64,000 nt of DNA from Mycobacterium sp. D16Q14 (GCA_002013415.1 MAEX01000022.1:25435-89434), one strand, 5' to 3'. Counted from the stretch's first letter, positions 8,579 to 17,244 are shown. Numbers and translations: made by a program. Notes: a model not told the origin generated them from the sequence alone.

Positions 8579-9199
8579 ATGAGCGCCATAGCCTTGGCGC
8601 GGGCTGAACGTATCGATCTTGCCAACCTCTTGGCCGGGCTTACTCCGGAACAGTGGGATGCGCCATCCCTGTGTACGAAATGGCGGGTGCGTGACGTGGT
8701 GGCGCACATGATCGGGTACGAGGATCTCAGTGGTATCGAGTTCTTTCCCCGCGTCGTCAAGGGCGGCTTCAATCCGAACCGCATCAACGCCAACCGCCTC
8801 ACCGAACTCGCGAACCCAACCCCCGAGCAGCTGCTGGCGATGGTCCGCGCCTCGGAGACGCCGCGCTCTCTGACATCGGGATTTGGCTGCCGGATTGCCC
8901 TATTGGACGGCATCGTCCATCAACAGGACATCCGTCGCCCGCTGGGGATCCCGCGCGAGATTCCGGGGGAACGGATGCGCGTCGCCATGGATTTCGCGCG
9001 GTGGGCACCGCCGGTACGGGGCGCGCTGCGCGCCCGTGGCGTGCGGCTCGTGGCTACCGACCTCGACTGGTCACGGGGGAGCGGGCCCGAGGTCACCGGA
9101 CCCGCCGAGGCGCTGCTGATGGCGATGGCCGCACGTCCCTGCGCTCTCGCAGATCTCGATGGCTCGGGTAAATCGACCCTGGCGCAACATATTTCGTAA
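8579..9199 (+). CDS. Mycothiol-type DinB/maleylpyruvate isomerase-family protein (TIGR03083)
   Basis: A 206-residue protein of the actinobacterial family whose N-terminal four-helix bundle (MDMPI_N) binds a divalent metal and, in characterised members, mycothiol. Candidate metal ligands are His in VVAHMIGYED and His in DGIVHQQDIRR, a pair at the usual spacing. It starts 9 bases after clpX and is probably co-transcribed with it. No substrate can be assigned; family members act as thiol S-transferases or isomerases. A second distant member lies at 52195-52929. Confidence 0.8.
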   Translation: MSAIALARAERIDLANLLAGLTPEQWDAPSLCTKWRVRDVVAHMIGYEDLSGIEFFPRVVKGGFNPNRINANRLTELANPTPEQLLAMVRASETPRSLTSGFGCRIALLDGIVHQQDIRRPLGIPREIPGERMRVAMDFARWAPPVRGALRARGVRLVATDLDWSRGSGPEVTGPAEALLMAMAARPCALADLDGSGKSTLAQHIS

Positions 9200-9219
9200 A
9201 CCCTCGTAAGCTTGTAGTG

Positions 9220-9759
9220 ATGTCCACCGAGTTCATGAGCCAACCGACGCTAGAGGGGCCAACGCTCACCCTGCGTCCGTTGGAAGACGACGACCTTGAG
9301 CCGCTGTACCGGGCTGCCAGCGATCGGCTCATTTGGGCGCAACACCCAAGCGCGGACCGTCACCAGCGGCCGGTCTTCGAGAAGTGGTTTGTGGAGGCCC
9401 TCGCCGCGAAATCGCTTGTCATCATCGATCATTCCACCGGGGAGATGATCGGCTCTTCTCGGTTTTACGAGTGGGATCCGGACAAGCGCGAGGTCGCGAT
9501 CGGGTACACGTTCATCACCCGTGAATACTGGGGCGGCACGGTGAACGCTGAGCTCAAGACGCTCATGCTGGATTACGCGTTCATCAACGCCGACCTGGTG
9601 TGGTTCCATGTGGCCGCGGACAATCTGCGGTCGCAGCGTGCGCTCGCCAAGATCGGTGCCCACGAGCATCACCGCCAGAAGCGGGAGATCAACGGCGCGC
9701 TGGAGGATTACGTCTACTTCACCATCACTGCCGCCGACTGGCGAGAAGCCTCCGACTGA
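9220..9759 (+). CDS. GNAT-family N-acetyltransferase (RimJ/RimL type)
   Basis: A 179-residue acetyltransferase. The fold signature runs from LTLRPLEDDDLEPLYRAASD, through VAIGYTFITREYWGGTVNAELKTLMLDYAF (the acetyl-CoA-binding strand-helix), to VWFHVAADNLRSQRALAKIGAHEHHRQ, which matches the N-x-x-S-x-x-x-L-x-K-x-G motif of RimJ/RimL-like enzymes. ATG 9220 is preferred over GTG 9217 because a -10-like TAAGCT (9207-9212) ends 7 bases ahead, implying a leaderless mRNA. The stop codon is embedded in the left arm of the terminator at 9753-9799. The acetyl acceptor is unknown. Confidence 0.82.
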   Translation: MSTEFMSQPTLEGPTLTLRPLEDDDLEPLYRAASDRLIWAQHPSADRHQRPVFEKWFVEALAAKSLVIIDHSTGEMIGSSRFYEWDPDKREVAIGYTFITREYWGGTVNAELKTLMLDYAFINADLVWFHVAADNLRSQRALAKIGAHEHHRQKREINGALEDYVYFTITAADWREASD

Positions 9760-9799
9760 GCGCCACGTTCTCCGCAGAGCAGAACGTGGCGCCCAGTCG
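9753..9799. terminator. Long bidirectional stem-loop terminator
   Basis: Arms CGACTGAGCGCCACGTTCT (9753-9771) and the complement at 9781-9799 pair over 19 bases with one mismatch around a 9-base loop. It separates two converging genes. Neither side has a T-run, as is common in mycobacteria. The TGA of the acetyltransferase gene is inside the left arm. Confidence 0.8.
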
Positions 9800-9807
9800 T
9801 CGACCAA

Positions 9808-10038
9808 TCAGCGTGTAGCCGGATCCTCGTCGGCGTCCGCAACGGACCGAGCGCTGTCCTGCTCAGCGCGCTGGGCCGCCTCACGCATCTCGAAGGCGTC
9901 CGTGGCGATCTCGCCGAGCTGTCGGGTGACATCCACCACCGCGTTGGTGATGATCTTGGCGATCTCACCCACGTGCTCAGCGGTCGACGACACGACCTCT
10001 TGGGCCAGGTCCTTATTGCGTTCGAACTTGCTCACCAC
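9808..10038 (-). CDS. Small helical protein downstream of the desaturase
   Basis: A 76-residue, highly charged, probably all-helical protein (FERNKDLAQEVVSSTAEHVGEIAKIITNAVVDVTRQLGEIATDAFEMREAAQRAEQD) without signal peptide or membrane segment. Two GTG codons open the frame. It starts 10 bases after the desaturase stop codon, so it is the last gene of the reductase-desaturase operon. The heptad-like pattern suggests a coiled coil or a phasin-like amphipathic helix, which would suit membrane- or lipid-associated work; that is inference. No family recognised. Confidence 0.7.
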   Translation of the reverse strand: MVSKFERNKDLAQEVVSSTAEHVGEIAKIITNAVVDVTRQLGEIATDAFEMREAAQRAEQDSARSVADADEDPATR

Positions 10039-10048
10039 GACACCTAAC

Positions 10049-11206
10049 CTACGCGTCTACCAGCTCGCCGCGCTCGTCAACCACCACGACCTCGGGCCGC
10101 TTCTCTCGATCGATGCGCACGACGAGTTCCGGCTCGCCACCGAACCAGCCGTTGGGCAGGGACAGGCGCGCGATCTTCTTCCACGTCGAGGAGATCTGTT
10201 GGAAGAAGCCACCGGAGTTGTACGGCAGTCCGTACTTCTGGCACAGCTCCCGGACCTCGGGTGCGATCTCTGGGTAGCGGTTGGCGGGTAGGTCGGGGAA
10301 CAGGTGGTGTTCGATCTGGTGCGACAGGTTGCCGCTCATGATGTGGAACAGCCTGCTGCCCTCGATGTTCGCGGAGCCGAGCAGCTGGCGGACGTACCAC
10401 TCGCCGCGCGTTTCGTCCGCGGTCTCCTCCTTGCTGAATGTCTGTACGCCGGACGGAAAGTGCCCGCAGAAGATGATCGAGAACGTCCAGATATTGCGTA
10501 TCAGGTTGGCGGATGCATTACCGAGGAAGGTGATCGGGAACAGCGGGCCGGTCAGCGCCGGGTAAACCACGTAGTCCTTGAGGACCTGTTTTCCCGCCTT
10601 ACGCCACATGCCCTTGACGAGTGTCTTGACGTCGTACCACTTGCGCTTGCCCTTGAGGATGTTCTCGACCTCCAGGTCGTGCACCATGACACCCCACTCG
10701 AACAGCAGCATCAATGCCGTTGCCCAGGCGATGTTCCCCAGGTAGTACGGGTTCCACTTCTGCTCGGGCGCCATCCGCAGGATGCCGTAGCCGATATCGC
10801 GATCCATATCGACGACATTGGTGAAGGTGTGGTGCATGTAGTTGTGCGAATGTCGCCACTGATCGGCGGGGCACACCGTGTCCCACTCGAATTCCCTTGA
10901 ATTGAGGCCCTTTTCGCGCATCCAGTCGTACTGGCCGTGCATGACGTTGTGCCCGATCTCCATGTTGTCGAGGATCTTCGACACTGACAACGCGCCCACC
11001 GCCGCGAGCCAGACCGGCGGGATGAACCCTAGGTACATCAGGCCGCGCCCGGCGAGCTCGCAGCCGCGCTGGGTCTTGATGATGGAGTAGATGTACTCGC
11101 GGTCGCGGTCGCCCAGATCGGCGACCACGCGGGAGCGCAGTTCGTCCAACTCCTTGCCGAGTGCCTCGACATCTGCTGCGTTGATGGTGATTTCGTTGCT
11201 TGGCAT
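10049..11206 (-). CDS. desA3: Membrane acyl-CoA delta-9 fatty-acid desaturase (DesA3-like)
   Basis: Integral-membrane di-iron desaturase that inserts a double bond into stearoyl- or palmitoyl-CoA. The three histidine boxes are present: HNVMH at residues 86-90, HNYMHH at 121-126, and HQIEHH near the C terminus. ATG 11206 has AAGGAG eight to nine bases ahead; the frame stays open upstream but overlaps the reductase gene. Length is 385 residues. It lies 23 bases downstream of its likely electron donor, as in M. tuberculosis Rv3229c-Rv3230c, where the pair forms a stearoyl-CoA desaturase. The FabR-like gene diverging from the operon probably represses it when unsaturated acyl-CoA is plentiful (inference). 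Confidence 0.92.
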   Translation of the reverse strand: MPSNEITINAADVEALGKELDELRSRVVADLGDRDREYIYSIIKTQRGCELAGRGLMYLGFIPPVWLAAVGALSVSKILDNMEIGHNVMHGQYDWMREKGLNSREFEWDTVCPADQWRHSHNYMHHTFTNVVDMDRDIGYGILRMAPEQKWNPYYLGNIAWATALMLLFEWGVMVHDLEVENILKGKRKWYDVKTLVKGMWRKAGKQVLKDYVVYPALTGPLFPITFLGNASANLIRNIWTFSIIFCGHFPSGVQTFSKEETADETRGEWYVRQLLGSANIEGSRLFHIMSGNLSHQIEHHLFPDLPANRYPEIAPEVRELCQKYGLPYNSGGFFQQISSTWKKIARLSLPNGWFGGEPELVVRIDREKRPEVVVVDERGELVDA

Positions 11207-11229
11207 CTGGCTGCTCTCCTTGAGGTCTA

Positions 11230-12321
11230 TTAGAGGTTGATCGAGACGTCGCCGACGGGGGCGGTGATGCAGAGCTGGATGTGCTGGTCGGGGTCGTCGT
11301 TCTCGTCGCCGGTGCGCAGGTTCCGGGTGCATCCGGATGTCTTCACCGCCGAGCAGGAGAAGCAGATACCCATCCGGCAGCCGAACTCGGGCTGAAGACC
11401 GGCCGCTTCGGCCTGTTCGAGGATGGATCGGCCGTCGTTTTCGGCGGTGATGTCGGAGGTGGCGAATCGCAGCACGCCCCCGGCCTCTCCGGTGGTGCCC
11501 GACGTGGTGAGAGTGAACTCCTCGGTGTGCAGGCGATCGGAGATTCCACGCTCGGCGTACAGCGCGCCCACCGCTTCGTGCAGGGAAGGCGGGCCACACA
11601 GGAAAGTCTGGCCATCGGCGTGCCACGGAGCGACTGCCTGTAGCTTCTCTGCGCTGAAGTATTCGCCGCCTTCACGTGTGTACTCCATGTGGACCGTGAC
11701 CGAGGGCAGCTCGCCCAGCTCGGACAGCTCGCGCGCATACGGGTTCTCGTCGGCATGTGGGGCGTAGTAGAGGACCGCGAGGGTGCCCGGATACCCATTG
11801 CCGACAAGGCTTCGTGCCATTGAGAGCACAGGTGTAATCCCACTACCGCCCGCGATGAGCAGCGTCTGCGCCGGGCGCGGCTCGGGCAGGGTGAAGCTGC
11901 CCGTGGCCGGGGTGATGCTGTACACATCGCCGACTGCGGCGTGCTTGTACAGATGGTTCGAGACCAGGCCGTCGGGCCGTCGGGCGATGGTCAGCTCGAT
12001 GATGCCGCGGGCGTCGTCGGCACAGGACGGCGAGAAGCACCGGACATGACGAACGCCGTCGATCACGACCCCCAGCTGGACGAACTGACCTGCTCGAAAG
12101 CCCTTGAACTGGCGGGTTGTGCGTAGTGTCAAGGTCACCGATCGGGTGGTGCGGCGCTGCACGCGAACGACACGGGCGCGAGCCTCTTCCCAGGTGATCA
12201 TCGGGTCGACGAGCTCGAGATACCGGTCGACCGCGTGCGGGGTGAGTGCGGCTGTCAGCAGCCGGCCCAGGGATGACTCGGGGGTCAGGATGCGTCGGGT
12301 GGCTTTGGTTAGAAATGTCAT
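11230..12321 (-). CDS. Ferredoxin-NADPH reductase-type oxidoreductase, electron donor to the desaturase
   Basis: A 363-residue flavoprotein with three parts: a FAD-binding barrel (GVRHVRCFSPSCADD takes the place of the usual RxYS motif), an NAD(P)-binding fold (LLIAGGSGITPVLSMARSL), and a C-terminal plant-type [2Fe-2S] domain (CRMGICFSCSAVKTSGC...LC). It moves electrons from NADPH through FAD and the cluster to the di-iron desaturase. ATG 12321 follows GGAGGG at about 12327-12332. First gene of the operon; the promoter (-10 TACATT read on the minus strand, 12352-12347) abuts the palindrome at 12352-12364. It corresponds to Rv3230c by content and order. Confidence 0.9.
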   Translation of the reverse strand: MTFLTKATRRILTPESSLGRLLTAALTPHAVDRYLELVDPMITWEEARARVVRVQRRTTRSVTLTLRTTRQFKGFRAGQFVQLGVVIDGVRHVRCFSPSCADDARGIIELTIARRPDGLVSNHLYKHAAVGDVYSITPATGSFTLPEPRPAQTLLIAGGSGITPVLSMARSLVGNGYPGTLAVLYYAPHADENPYARELSELGELPSVTVHMEYTREGGEYFSAEKLQAVAPWHADGQTFLCGPPSLHEAVGALYAERGISDRLHTEEFTLTTSGTTGEAGGVLRFATSDITAENDGRSILEQAEAAGLQPEFGCRMGICFSCSAVKTSGCTRNLRTGDENDDPDQHIQLCITAPVGDVSINL

Positions 12322-12351
12322 TCGAACTCCCTCCGTTAGGTTAACGAATGT

Positions 12352-12364
12352 ACACTGAAAGTGT
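12352..12364. promoter_or_regulatory. Operator candidate between the desaturase operon and the FabR-like repressor gene
   Basis: ACACT-GAA-AGTGT is a perfect 5+3+5 palindrome. It touches the -10 element of the leftward desaturase operon and lies upstream of the -10 TACAGT (12422-12427) of the rightward regulator gene. A repressor bound here would block the leftward promoter directly. Assignment to the adjacent FabR-like protein is inference from position. Confidence 0.55.
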
Positions 12365-12434
12365 GAACCAATATGCCCCCTCTCAGTCAAGCCGTAATCA
12401 CCGTGTCGGTCATCACAGCGATACAGTGACCGCT

Positions 12435-13082
12435 ATGACCAGTCGTCGTGAGCGGGGACCGCATTCGGGTGTCTCCACGCGGCGCGAATCGGTTCGGGGT
12501 GAGCAGAAACTGCGCACCCGCACCTCGCTGATTGAGGCGGCTCTCGAACTTTCACGAACCCAGGCCTTCTCAGGGCTCAGCCTGCGCGATGTGGCCCGTA
12601 GAGCGGGGATCTCGCCGACGGCCTTCTATCGCCACTTCTCGTCGCTGGATGACCTGGGCGTCGCGTTGGCCGAGGAAGGGATGCGCATAGCGCGGGGTAT
12701 CGCGCGGGAAATCCGGCGACGTGAACCGGCGTCATTGGCGGAGGCCATGCGGATCCTTGCCGAGCAGGTGCAGGAAAACCCCGATCAGCTGCGGTTTGTT
12801 GTCACCGAGCGGTACACCGCACCCACCGAGGTGCGGCGGGCGGTGAACATCGAGATGCGGCTGCTCGCGGGGGAGCTGGCGATTGATCTGGCGCGCCGCG
12901 ACCAGATGCGCCTGTGGGAGTCCGCCGACCTCACGACGGCGGCCAACCTGATTTTGTCGATCGCCGCCAACGCGGTCGCCGAGTTGGTGCAGCCCGACGC
13001 CGAGACCGACGACGTGGTCGAGAACGCCACCAGCGCGCTGACGATGGCCTTTGTAGGCCTGCAGAACTGGCGCTCCCAGTAA
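12435..13082 (+). CDS. FabR/DesT-like TetR-family repressor of fatty-acid desaturation
   Basis: A 215-residue TetR protein. The DNA-binding region LSLRDVARRAGISPTAFYRHFSSLDDLGVAL is close to that of E. coli FabR as I remember it ([21 protein letters not shown]), the repressor of unsaturated fatty-acid genes. This resemblance and the divergent desaturase operon make it the probable acyl-CoA sensor of the locus. ATG 12435 is chosen over upstream ATG 12348 because -10 TACAGT (12422-12427) ends 7 bases ahead; the longer frame would run through the operator. The basic N-terminal arm (TSRRERGPHSGVSTRRESVRGEQKLRTR) is unusually long. Confidence 0.85.
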   Translation: MTSRRERGPHSGVSTRRESVRGEQKLRTRTSLIEAALELSRTQAFSGLSLRDVARRAGISPTAFYRHFSSLDDLGVALAEEGMRIARGIAREIRRREPASLAEAMRILAEQVQENPDQLRFVVTERYTAPTEVRRAVNIEMRLLAGELAIDLARRDQMRLWESADLTTAANLILSIAANAVAELVQPDAETDDVVENATSALTMAFVGLQNWRSQ

Positions 13083-13089
13083 GAGCTCG

Positions 13090-13251
13090 CTAGTCGCGGC
13101 GCTCCGCGTCGCCGAGTCGCTGATGCAGCCGGTCGCGGATCTCATCCACCGTGTACGCCTCGCGTTTGCGTTGATCGCGCACGACCAGCACGCCCCCTGC
13201 TGCCACCCCGACGGCCCCGGCGAGCCCGAGCCACTTCCACATGTTGGCCAT
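13090..13251 (-). CDS. 53-residue single-pass membrane miniprotein
   Basis: Short gene: MANMWKWLGLAGAVGVAAGG is an N-terminal membrane anchor or uncleaved signal, followed by a basic patch (RDQRKREAY) and an acidic/basic helix (VDEIRDRLHQRLGDAERRD). Support for expression: -10-like TAACCT (13263-13258 on the minus strand) ends 6 bases before the ATG, the codon choice is GC-rich at third positions, and it fits neatly between two genes, converging on the FabR-like gene with a 7-base gap. The layout of membrane anchor plus short cytoplasmic helix is common among small mycobacterial membrane proteins. Function unknown. Confidence 0.65.
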   Translation of the reverse strand: MANMWKWLGLAGAVGVAAGGVLVVRDQRKREAYTVDEIRDRLHQRLGDAERRD

Positions 13252-13273
13252 CGCTCCAGGTTACGGTGCGGGG

Positions 13274-13990
13274 ATGAGCCGCTTGCGTGATGATGGTCGG
13301 GCCGTGTCGATCGATGAGGCACTCGATGCGACGCGCACCGGTGACATCTGGGTGTTCCGCGGACGTTCGGGCCCCGATCGACTCATCCAGACGTTGTCGA
13401 ACAGCCCGGTCAACCACGTCGGCATGACGGTGGCGATCGACGATCTGCCGCCGCTCATGTGGCATGCCGAACTGGGCAACAAACTCACCGACGTATGGAC
13501 TGGCGATAACCACCGGGGAGTGCAACTGCACGATGCGCGCGCGGCGATCGAGCGATGGGCACACGTGTATGGACAACGGTGCTGGCTGCGGCAGCTGAGC
13601 CCGCGGGTAACCCGTGAGCAGGAGAACGCCGCACTACGCGTGGTGGCCAGGATGGACGGGACGCCGTTTCCGGCCACCGCACGACTGACCGGTCGCTGGA
13701 TGCGGGGACGGCTTCCCACGGTCAGCGACCTCACCCGCGGACTGCCCTTTGTGCATAAGAAGGTTCGCGAGGTGGCCGAGAGGGACATCACAAAGCAACG
13801 GCAGGCCGGGTTGGAGACAGCGTTCTGCGCCGAGGCGGTGGCGATCACGCTCGAGGAGATGGGGTTGCTCGTCACCGAGAAGCGCTCGAACTACTTCGAC
13901 CCGGGATCGTTCTGGAGTGGCGACGACTTGCCGATGGCGGTGGGTTACTCCCTGGGCAGGGAGATCGCTGTTGAGGTGCCGGAGGGTTAG
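13274..13990 (+). CDS. Permuted papain-like (NlpC/P60, YiiX-type) hydrolase
   Basis: A 238-residue protein with the circularly permuted NlpC/P60 arrangement: N-terminal TGDIWVFRGRSG and SPVNHVGMTVAID supply the catalytic His, and FCAEAVAITLEEMGLL near the C terminus supplies the nucleophilic Cys. Such enzymes cleave amide or ester bonds in peptidoglycan or lipid substrates. No signal peptide or membrane segment is seen, so a cytoplasmic or membrane-peripheral site is likely. ATG 13274 is chosen because -10 TACGGT (13262-13267) ends 6 bases upstream; the earlier frame start would overlap the divergent miniprotein gene. It ends 4 bases into fdhD on the other strand. Confidence 0.75.
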   Translation: MSRLRDDGRAVSIDEALDATRTGDIWVFRGRSGPDRLIQTLSNSPVNHVGMTVAIDDLPPLMWHAELGNKLTDVWTGDNHRGVQLHDARAAIERWAHVYGQRCWLRQLSPRVTREQENAALRVVARMDGTPFPATARLTGRWMRGRLPTVSDLTRGLPFVHKKVREVAERDITKQRQAGLETAFCAEAVAITLEEMGLLVTEKRSNYFDPGSFWSGDDLPMAVGYSLGREIAVEVPEG

Positions 13991-14808
13991 ATGACTCGAT
14001 CCATCCGGGTGTAGACGTTCATGCTGTCTTCGCGCAGGAAGGCGACGAGCGTCATTCCCGACTGCGCTGCCAGGTCCACGGCCAACGAGGACGGCGCCGA
14101 CACCGCGGCCAGGATGGGAATACCTGCCATGGTTGCCTTCTGAGCCAGCTCGAAGGAGGCCCGCCCACTGACCAGCAGCACGGTCGCGGTGAGAGGCACA
14201 CGGCCGCTCTCGAGAGCCCACCCGATCACCTTGTCCACCGCGTTATGCCGGCCGATGTCTTCGCGCACCGCCAGCACGGTTCCGTCCACGGTGAACAGTG
14301 CGGCGGCATGAAGCCCACCGGTCGTGGCGAAAACCTTTTGTGCTGAACGAAGTTTGTCGGGCAGGCCCACCAGGGTGTGCGAGTCGATGGTGGAGGGGTC
14401 GTCGCCGGGGGAGAAGCGGCTGATGGTGCGCACCGCCTCCAGTGAGCCCTTACCGCAGACGCCGCAGGAGGAGGTGGTGTAGAAGTTCCTCGTCACCGCC
14501 GGGTCGGGTGCGGGAACCCCGGGTGCCAGGGTGACATCCAGCACGTTGTAGGTGTTCAGGCCGCCGGGTCCGTTGCCCTGGCAGTAGCGCACGGTCAGCA
14601 GGTCATCGCGGCTGGAGATGACACCCTCGGTGAGCAGGAACCCTTGGGTGAGTTCGACATCCGATCCGGGGGTGCGCATGGTGACGGCCACCGCGCGCCC
14701 ATTCACCCGAATTTCCAGGGGTTCCTCGACGACGAGCGTCTCGCTGCGATCGCCTCGTCCGACACCCTCGATACGCCGGATCTTGCGGTTGTCGGTGACC
14801 CTACCCAC
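13987..14808 (-). CDS. fdhD: FdhD, sulfur carrier for formate dehydrogenase activation
   Basis: A 273-residue protein that transfers sulfur from a cysteine desulfurase to the molybdenum cofactor of formate dehydrogenase. The conserved Cys-x-x-Cys is present in TTSSCGVCGKGS, and the cofactor-binding regions TLVGLPDKLRSAQKVFATTGGLHAAALF and REDIGRHNAVDKVIG are family signatures. The start codon overlaps the end of fdhF by 8 bases, so translation is coupled and the partner enzyme is obvious. It converges on the papain-like gene with a 4-base overlap. Confidence 0.95.
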   Translation of the reverse strand: MGRVTDNRKIRRIEGVGRGDRSETLVVEEPLEIRVNGRAVAVTMRTPGSDVELTQGFLLTEGVISSRDDLLTVRYCQGNGPGGLNTYNVLDVTLAPGVPAPDPAVTRNFYTTSSCGVCGKGSLEAVRTISRFSPGDDPSTIDSHTLVGLPDKLRSAQKVFATTGGLHAAALFTVDGTVLAVREDIGRHNAVDKVIGWALESGRVPLTATVLLVSGRASFELAQKATMAGIPILAAVSAPSSLAVDLAAQSGMTLVAFLREDSMNVYTRMDRVI

Positions 14809-17137
14809 GGGCCACCAATCGAATCACGATCGCCTTCGACACCGGGGTGTTGGATCTTTCGGCGACATGGTCAAGGGGCACAAGCGGATTGGTCTCCGGA
14901 TAGTAGGCGGCGGCGTTGCCTCGCGGGGTGGAGTACGGCACCAGGAGAAAGTCCTCGGCTCGGCGCTCTTCAAGCCCCCCGTTAGCGCCCGGGTACTCAG
15001 ATACCAGATCAACCCGCGCGCCCTCGGTCAACCCGAATGCCGCAAGATCTTCCGGGTTGACGAAAACCACCCGGCGGCCGCCCTTGACGCCTCGGTAACG
15101 GTCGTCCAGGCCGTAGATGGTGGTGTTGTACTGGTCATGGCTGCGCAGTGTCTGCAGCACCAACCGCCCCGGGGGCACCGGCACCCACTCCAACGGTGCC
15201 ACCGAGAAGTTGGCCTTACCTGTGTTGGTTGGGAACTGGCGCTCGTCGCGAGGCGGGTGCGGCAGCGCGAACCCATCCGGCTGGCGGACCTTGGTGTTGT
15301 AATCGGCGCATCCGGGCACCACCCGTGAGATGGCATCGCGGATGGTGTCGTAGTCGTCGATAAACCGCCCCCACGGCACGGGGTGCCGGGGCCCCAGGAT
15401 GGCGCCAGCCAGTTGGCAGACGATGGCGACCTCGCTGCGCAGCACCGTGCTCGGTGGATGCAGGCTGCCGCGCGACAGATGCACCATGGACATCGAATCC
15501 TCCACGGAAACAAGCTGTTTACCGGATTCTTGGATGTCCCTGTCGGTGCGTCCGAGGGTGGGCAGGATGATTGCAGTGCGTCCATTCACGAGGTGACTGC
15601 GGTTAAGTTTGGTGGAGATCTGAACGGTCAGTGCGCAATTGCGTAGTGCGGCCTCGGTGACGGCAGTGTCGGGGGTGGCCGACGCGAAGTTGCCGCCCAT
15701 GCCGATGAACACCGAGACCTTGCCGTCCCGCATGGCCCGGATCGCGTCAACCGTGTCGAATCCGTGCTTGCGGGGGGTGGTGATTCCGAACTCGGAATCC
15801 AGTGCGGCCAGGAAGGTTTCGGGCATCTTTTCCCAGATGCCCATGGTGCGGTCGCCCTGGACGTTTGAGTGACCGCGCACAGGGCACACTCCCGCACCGG
15901 GCTTGCCGATCATGCCGCGCATCAGCAGCAGATTCGTCGCTTCGCCGATGGTGGCAACCGCGTGCCGATGCTGGGTGAGGCCCATGGCCCAGCAGAAGAT
16001 GGTGCGCTTCGATTCGGCTAAGAGTGTGGCAACCGTCTTCAACTGGGCCATGTCGATACCCGTTGCCCGCGTGACGGTTTCCCAGTCGACCGTCCGCGTC
16101 CGCGCGGCCCATTCCTCGTAGCCCGCGCAATGCTCATCGATGAACTGCCGGTCGACGATGCTCCCGGGGTTGGCGTCTTCGGCCTCCAGTAGCAGCCGGC
16201 CCAGCCCTGCGAAGAGCGCCATATCGCCACCGAGCCGAATCTGCACGAACTCGTCGGCGATCGCCACGCCGTGGCCGATCACGCCGTTGACCTTCTGCGG
16301 GTCCTTGAATCGGAGCAGCCCGGCCTCGGGGAGTGGGTTGACGGCAATGATCTTGGCGCCGTTGGCTTTAGCCTTCTCCAACACCGAAAGCATGCGGGGA
16401 TGGTTGGTACCGGGATTCTGGCCGGCGATGAGAATGACGTCGGCGTGCTCGATATCGGGCACCGATACCGAGCCCTTACCGATGCCGATGGAGTCCGTCA
16501 GCGCGGTGCCCGACGACTCGTGGCACATGTTGGAACAGTCGGGCAAGTTGTTGGTGCCCAGGCTGCGGACCAGTAGCTGGTAGCAGAATGCGGCCTCGTT
16601 GCTGGTGCGCCCCGAAGTGTAGAAAACTAGGCGATCCGGGTCGGTGGTGGCCTTGATCTCGTTGGCGATGAGCTCGTACGCGTCGTCCCAATCAATCGGC
16701 CGGTAGTGCGATTCGCCCGGGCGCAGCACCATCGGGTGGGTCAGCCGACCTTGCTGGCTGAGCCAGTATTCGGGCAGCTCGCGGAGTTCCTCCACGGAGT
16801 GCTGGGCAAAAAATGCCGGGGTGACTGTGCGCTTAGTCGCCTCTTCCGCAACCGCTTTGGCCCCGTTCTCGCAGAACTCAGCAAGTTTGCGGTGACCCGG
16901 GGTTTCGGGCCATGCGCAACCTGGGCAGTCAAAACCGTGGCGTTGATTCAGCTTGGCCAGCGTCGCGGCGGTGCGCAATGGCCCCATTTGCTCGAAACCG
17001 CGTTGCAGGGAAACGCCGACAGCGGTCATCCCCGCGGCAACGTCCTTGGCTCCGGTGACGTCAATGTGGGGTTCGCCGTTCTCGCCCGGTTCGTGTTCTG
17101 TGCGTTGAACAACCGTCGGTATCCGGTGTCCGGTCAT
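14801..17137 (-). CDS. fdhF: Molybdopterin oxidoreductase, formate dehydrogenase alpha-type (FdhF/YdeP family)
   Basis: A 778-residue member of the Mo/W-bisPGD oxidoreductase family (TIGR01701 type). Near the N terminus are DCPGCAWPE and a later Cys that may hold an iron-sulfur cluster; the active-site region is NMCHESSGTALTDSIGIGKG. No selenocysteine codon is used. ATG 17137 is preferred over 17146 or the longer upstream frame: a -10-like CAGAAT ends 7 bases ahead on the minus strand, and the length then matches M. tuberculosis FdhF. Coupled to fdhD. The divergent promoter region shared with korA has a CRP-like site. Formate as true substrate is unproven, as YdeP relatives often lack it. Confidence 0.88.
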   Translation of the reverse strand: MTGHRIPTVVQRTEHEPGENGEPHIDVTGAKDVAAGMTAVGVSLQRGFEQMGPLRTAATLAKLNQRHGFDCPGCAWPETPGHRKLAEFCENGAKAVAEEATKRTVTPAFFAQHSVEELRELPEYWLSQQGRLTHPMVLRPGESHYRPIDWDDAYELIANEIKATTDPDRLVFYTSGRTSNEAAFCYQLLVRSLGTNNLPDCSNMCHESSGTALTDSIGIGKGSVSVPDIEHADVILIAGQNPGTNHPRMLSVLEKAKANGAKIIAVNPLPEAGLLRFKDPQKVNGVIGHGVAIADEFVQIRLGGDMALFAGLGRLLLEAEDANPGSIVDRQFIDEHCAGYEEWAARTRTVDWETVTRATGIDMAQLKTVATLLAESKRTIFCWAMGLTQHRHAVATIGEATNLLLMRGMIGKPGAGVCPVRGHSNVQGDRTMGIWEKMPETFLAALDSEFGITTPRKHGFDTVDAIRAMRDGKVSVFIGMGGNFASATPDTAVTEAALRNCALTVQISTKLNRSHLVNGRTAIILPTLGRTDRDIQESGKQLVSVEDSMSMVHLSRGSLHPPSTVLRSEVAIVCQLAGAILGPRHPVPWGRFIDDYDTIRDAISRVVPGCADYNTKVRQPDGFALPHPPRDERQFPTNTGKANFSVAPLEWVPVPPGRLVLQTLRSHDQYNTTIYGLDDRYRGVKGGRRVVFVNPEDLAAFGLTEGARVDLVSEYPGANGGLEERRAEDFLLVPYSTPRGNAAAYYPETNPLVPLDHVAERSNTPVSKAIVIRLVARG

Positions 17138-17244
17138 AGTTCTCATTCTGGCCCTGTGGGGGGCGTCTGGGTGCCACAACCCCCGAATGCTGGTCCTGGG
17201 GTGGCGGCTTAGAGAGGCAACCAAGCAGATGCTTGGCCCATCCT

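Noticed and set aside
7229..8707. 492-codon minus-strand frame opposite clpX
   Set aside because: It mirrors clpX, has low-complexity His/Gly/Leu-rich translation and no start context; a third-position GC artefact.
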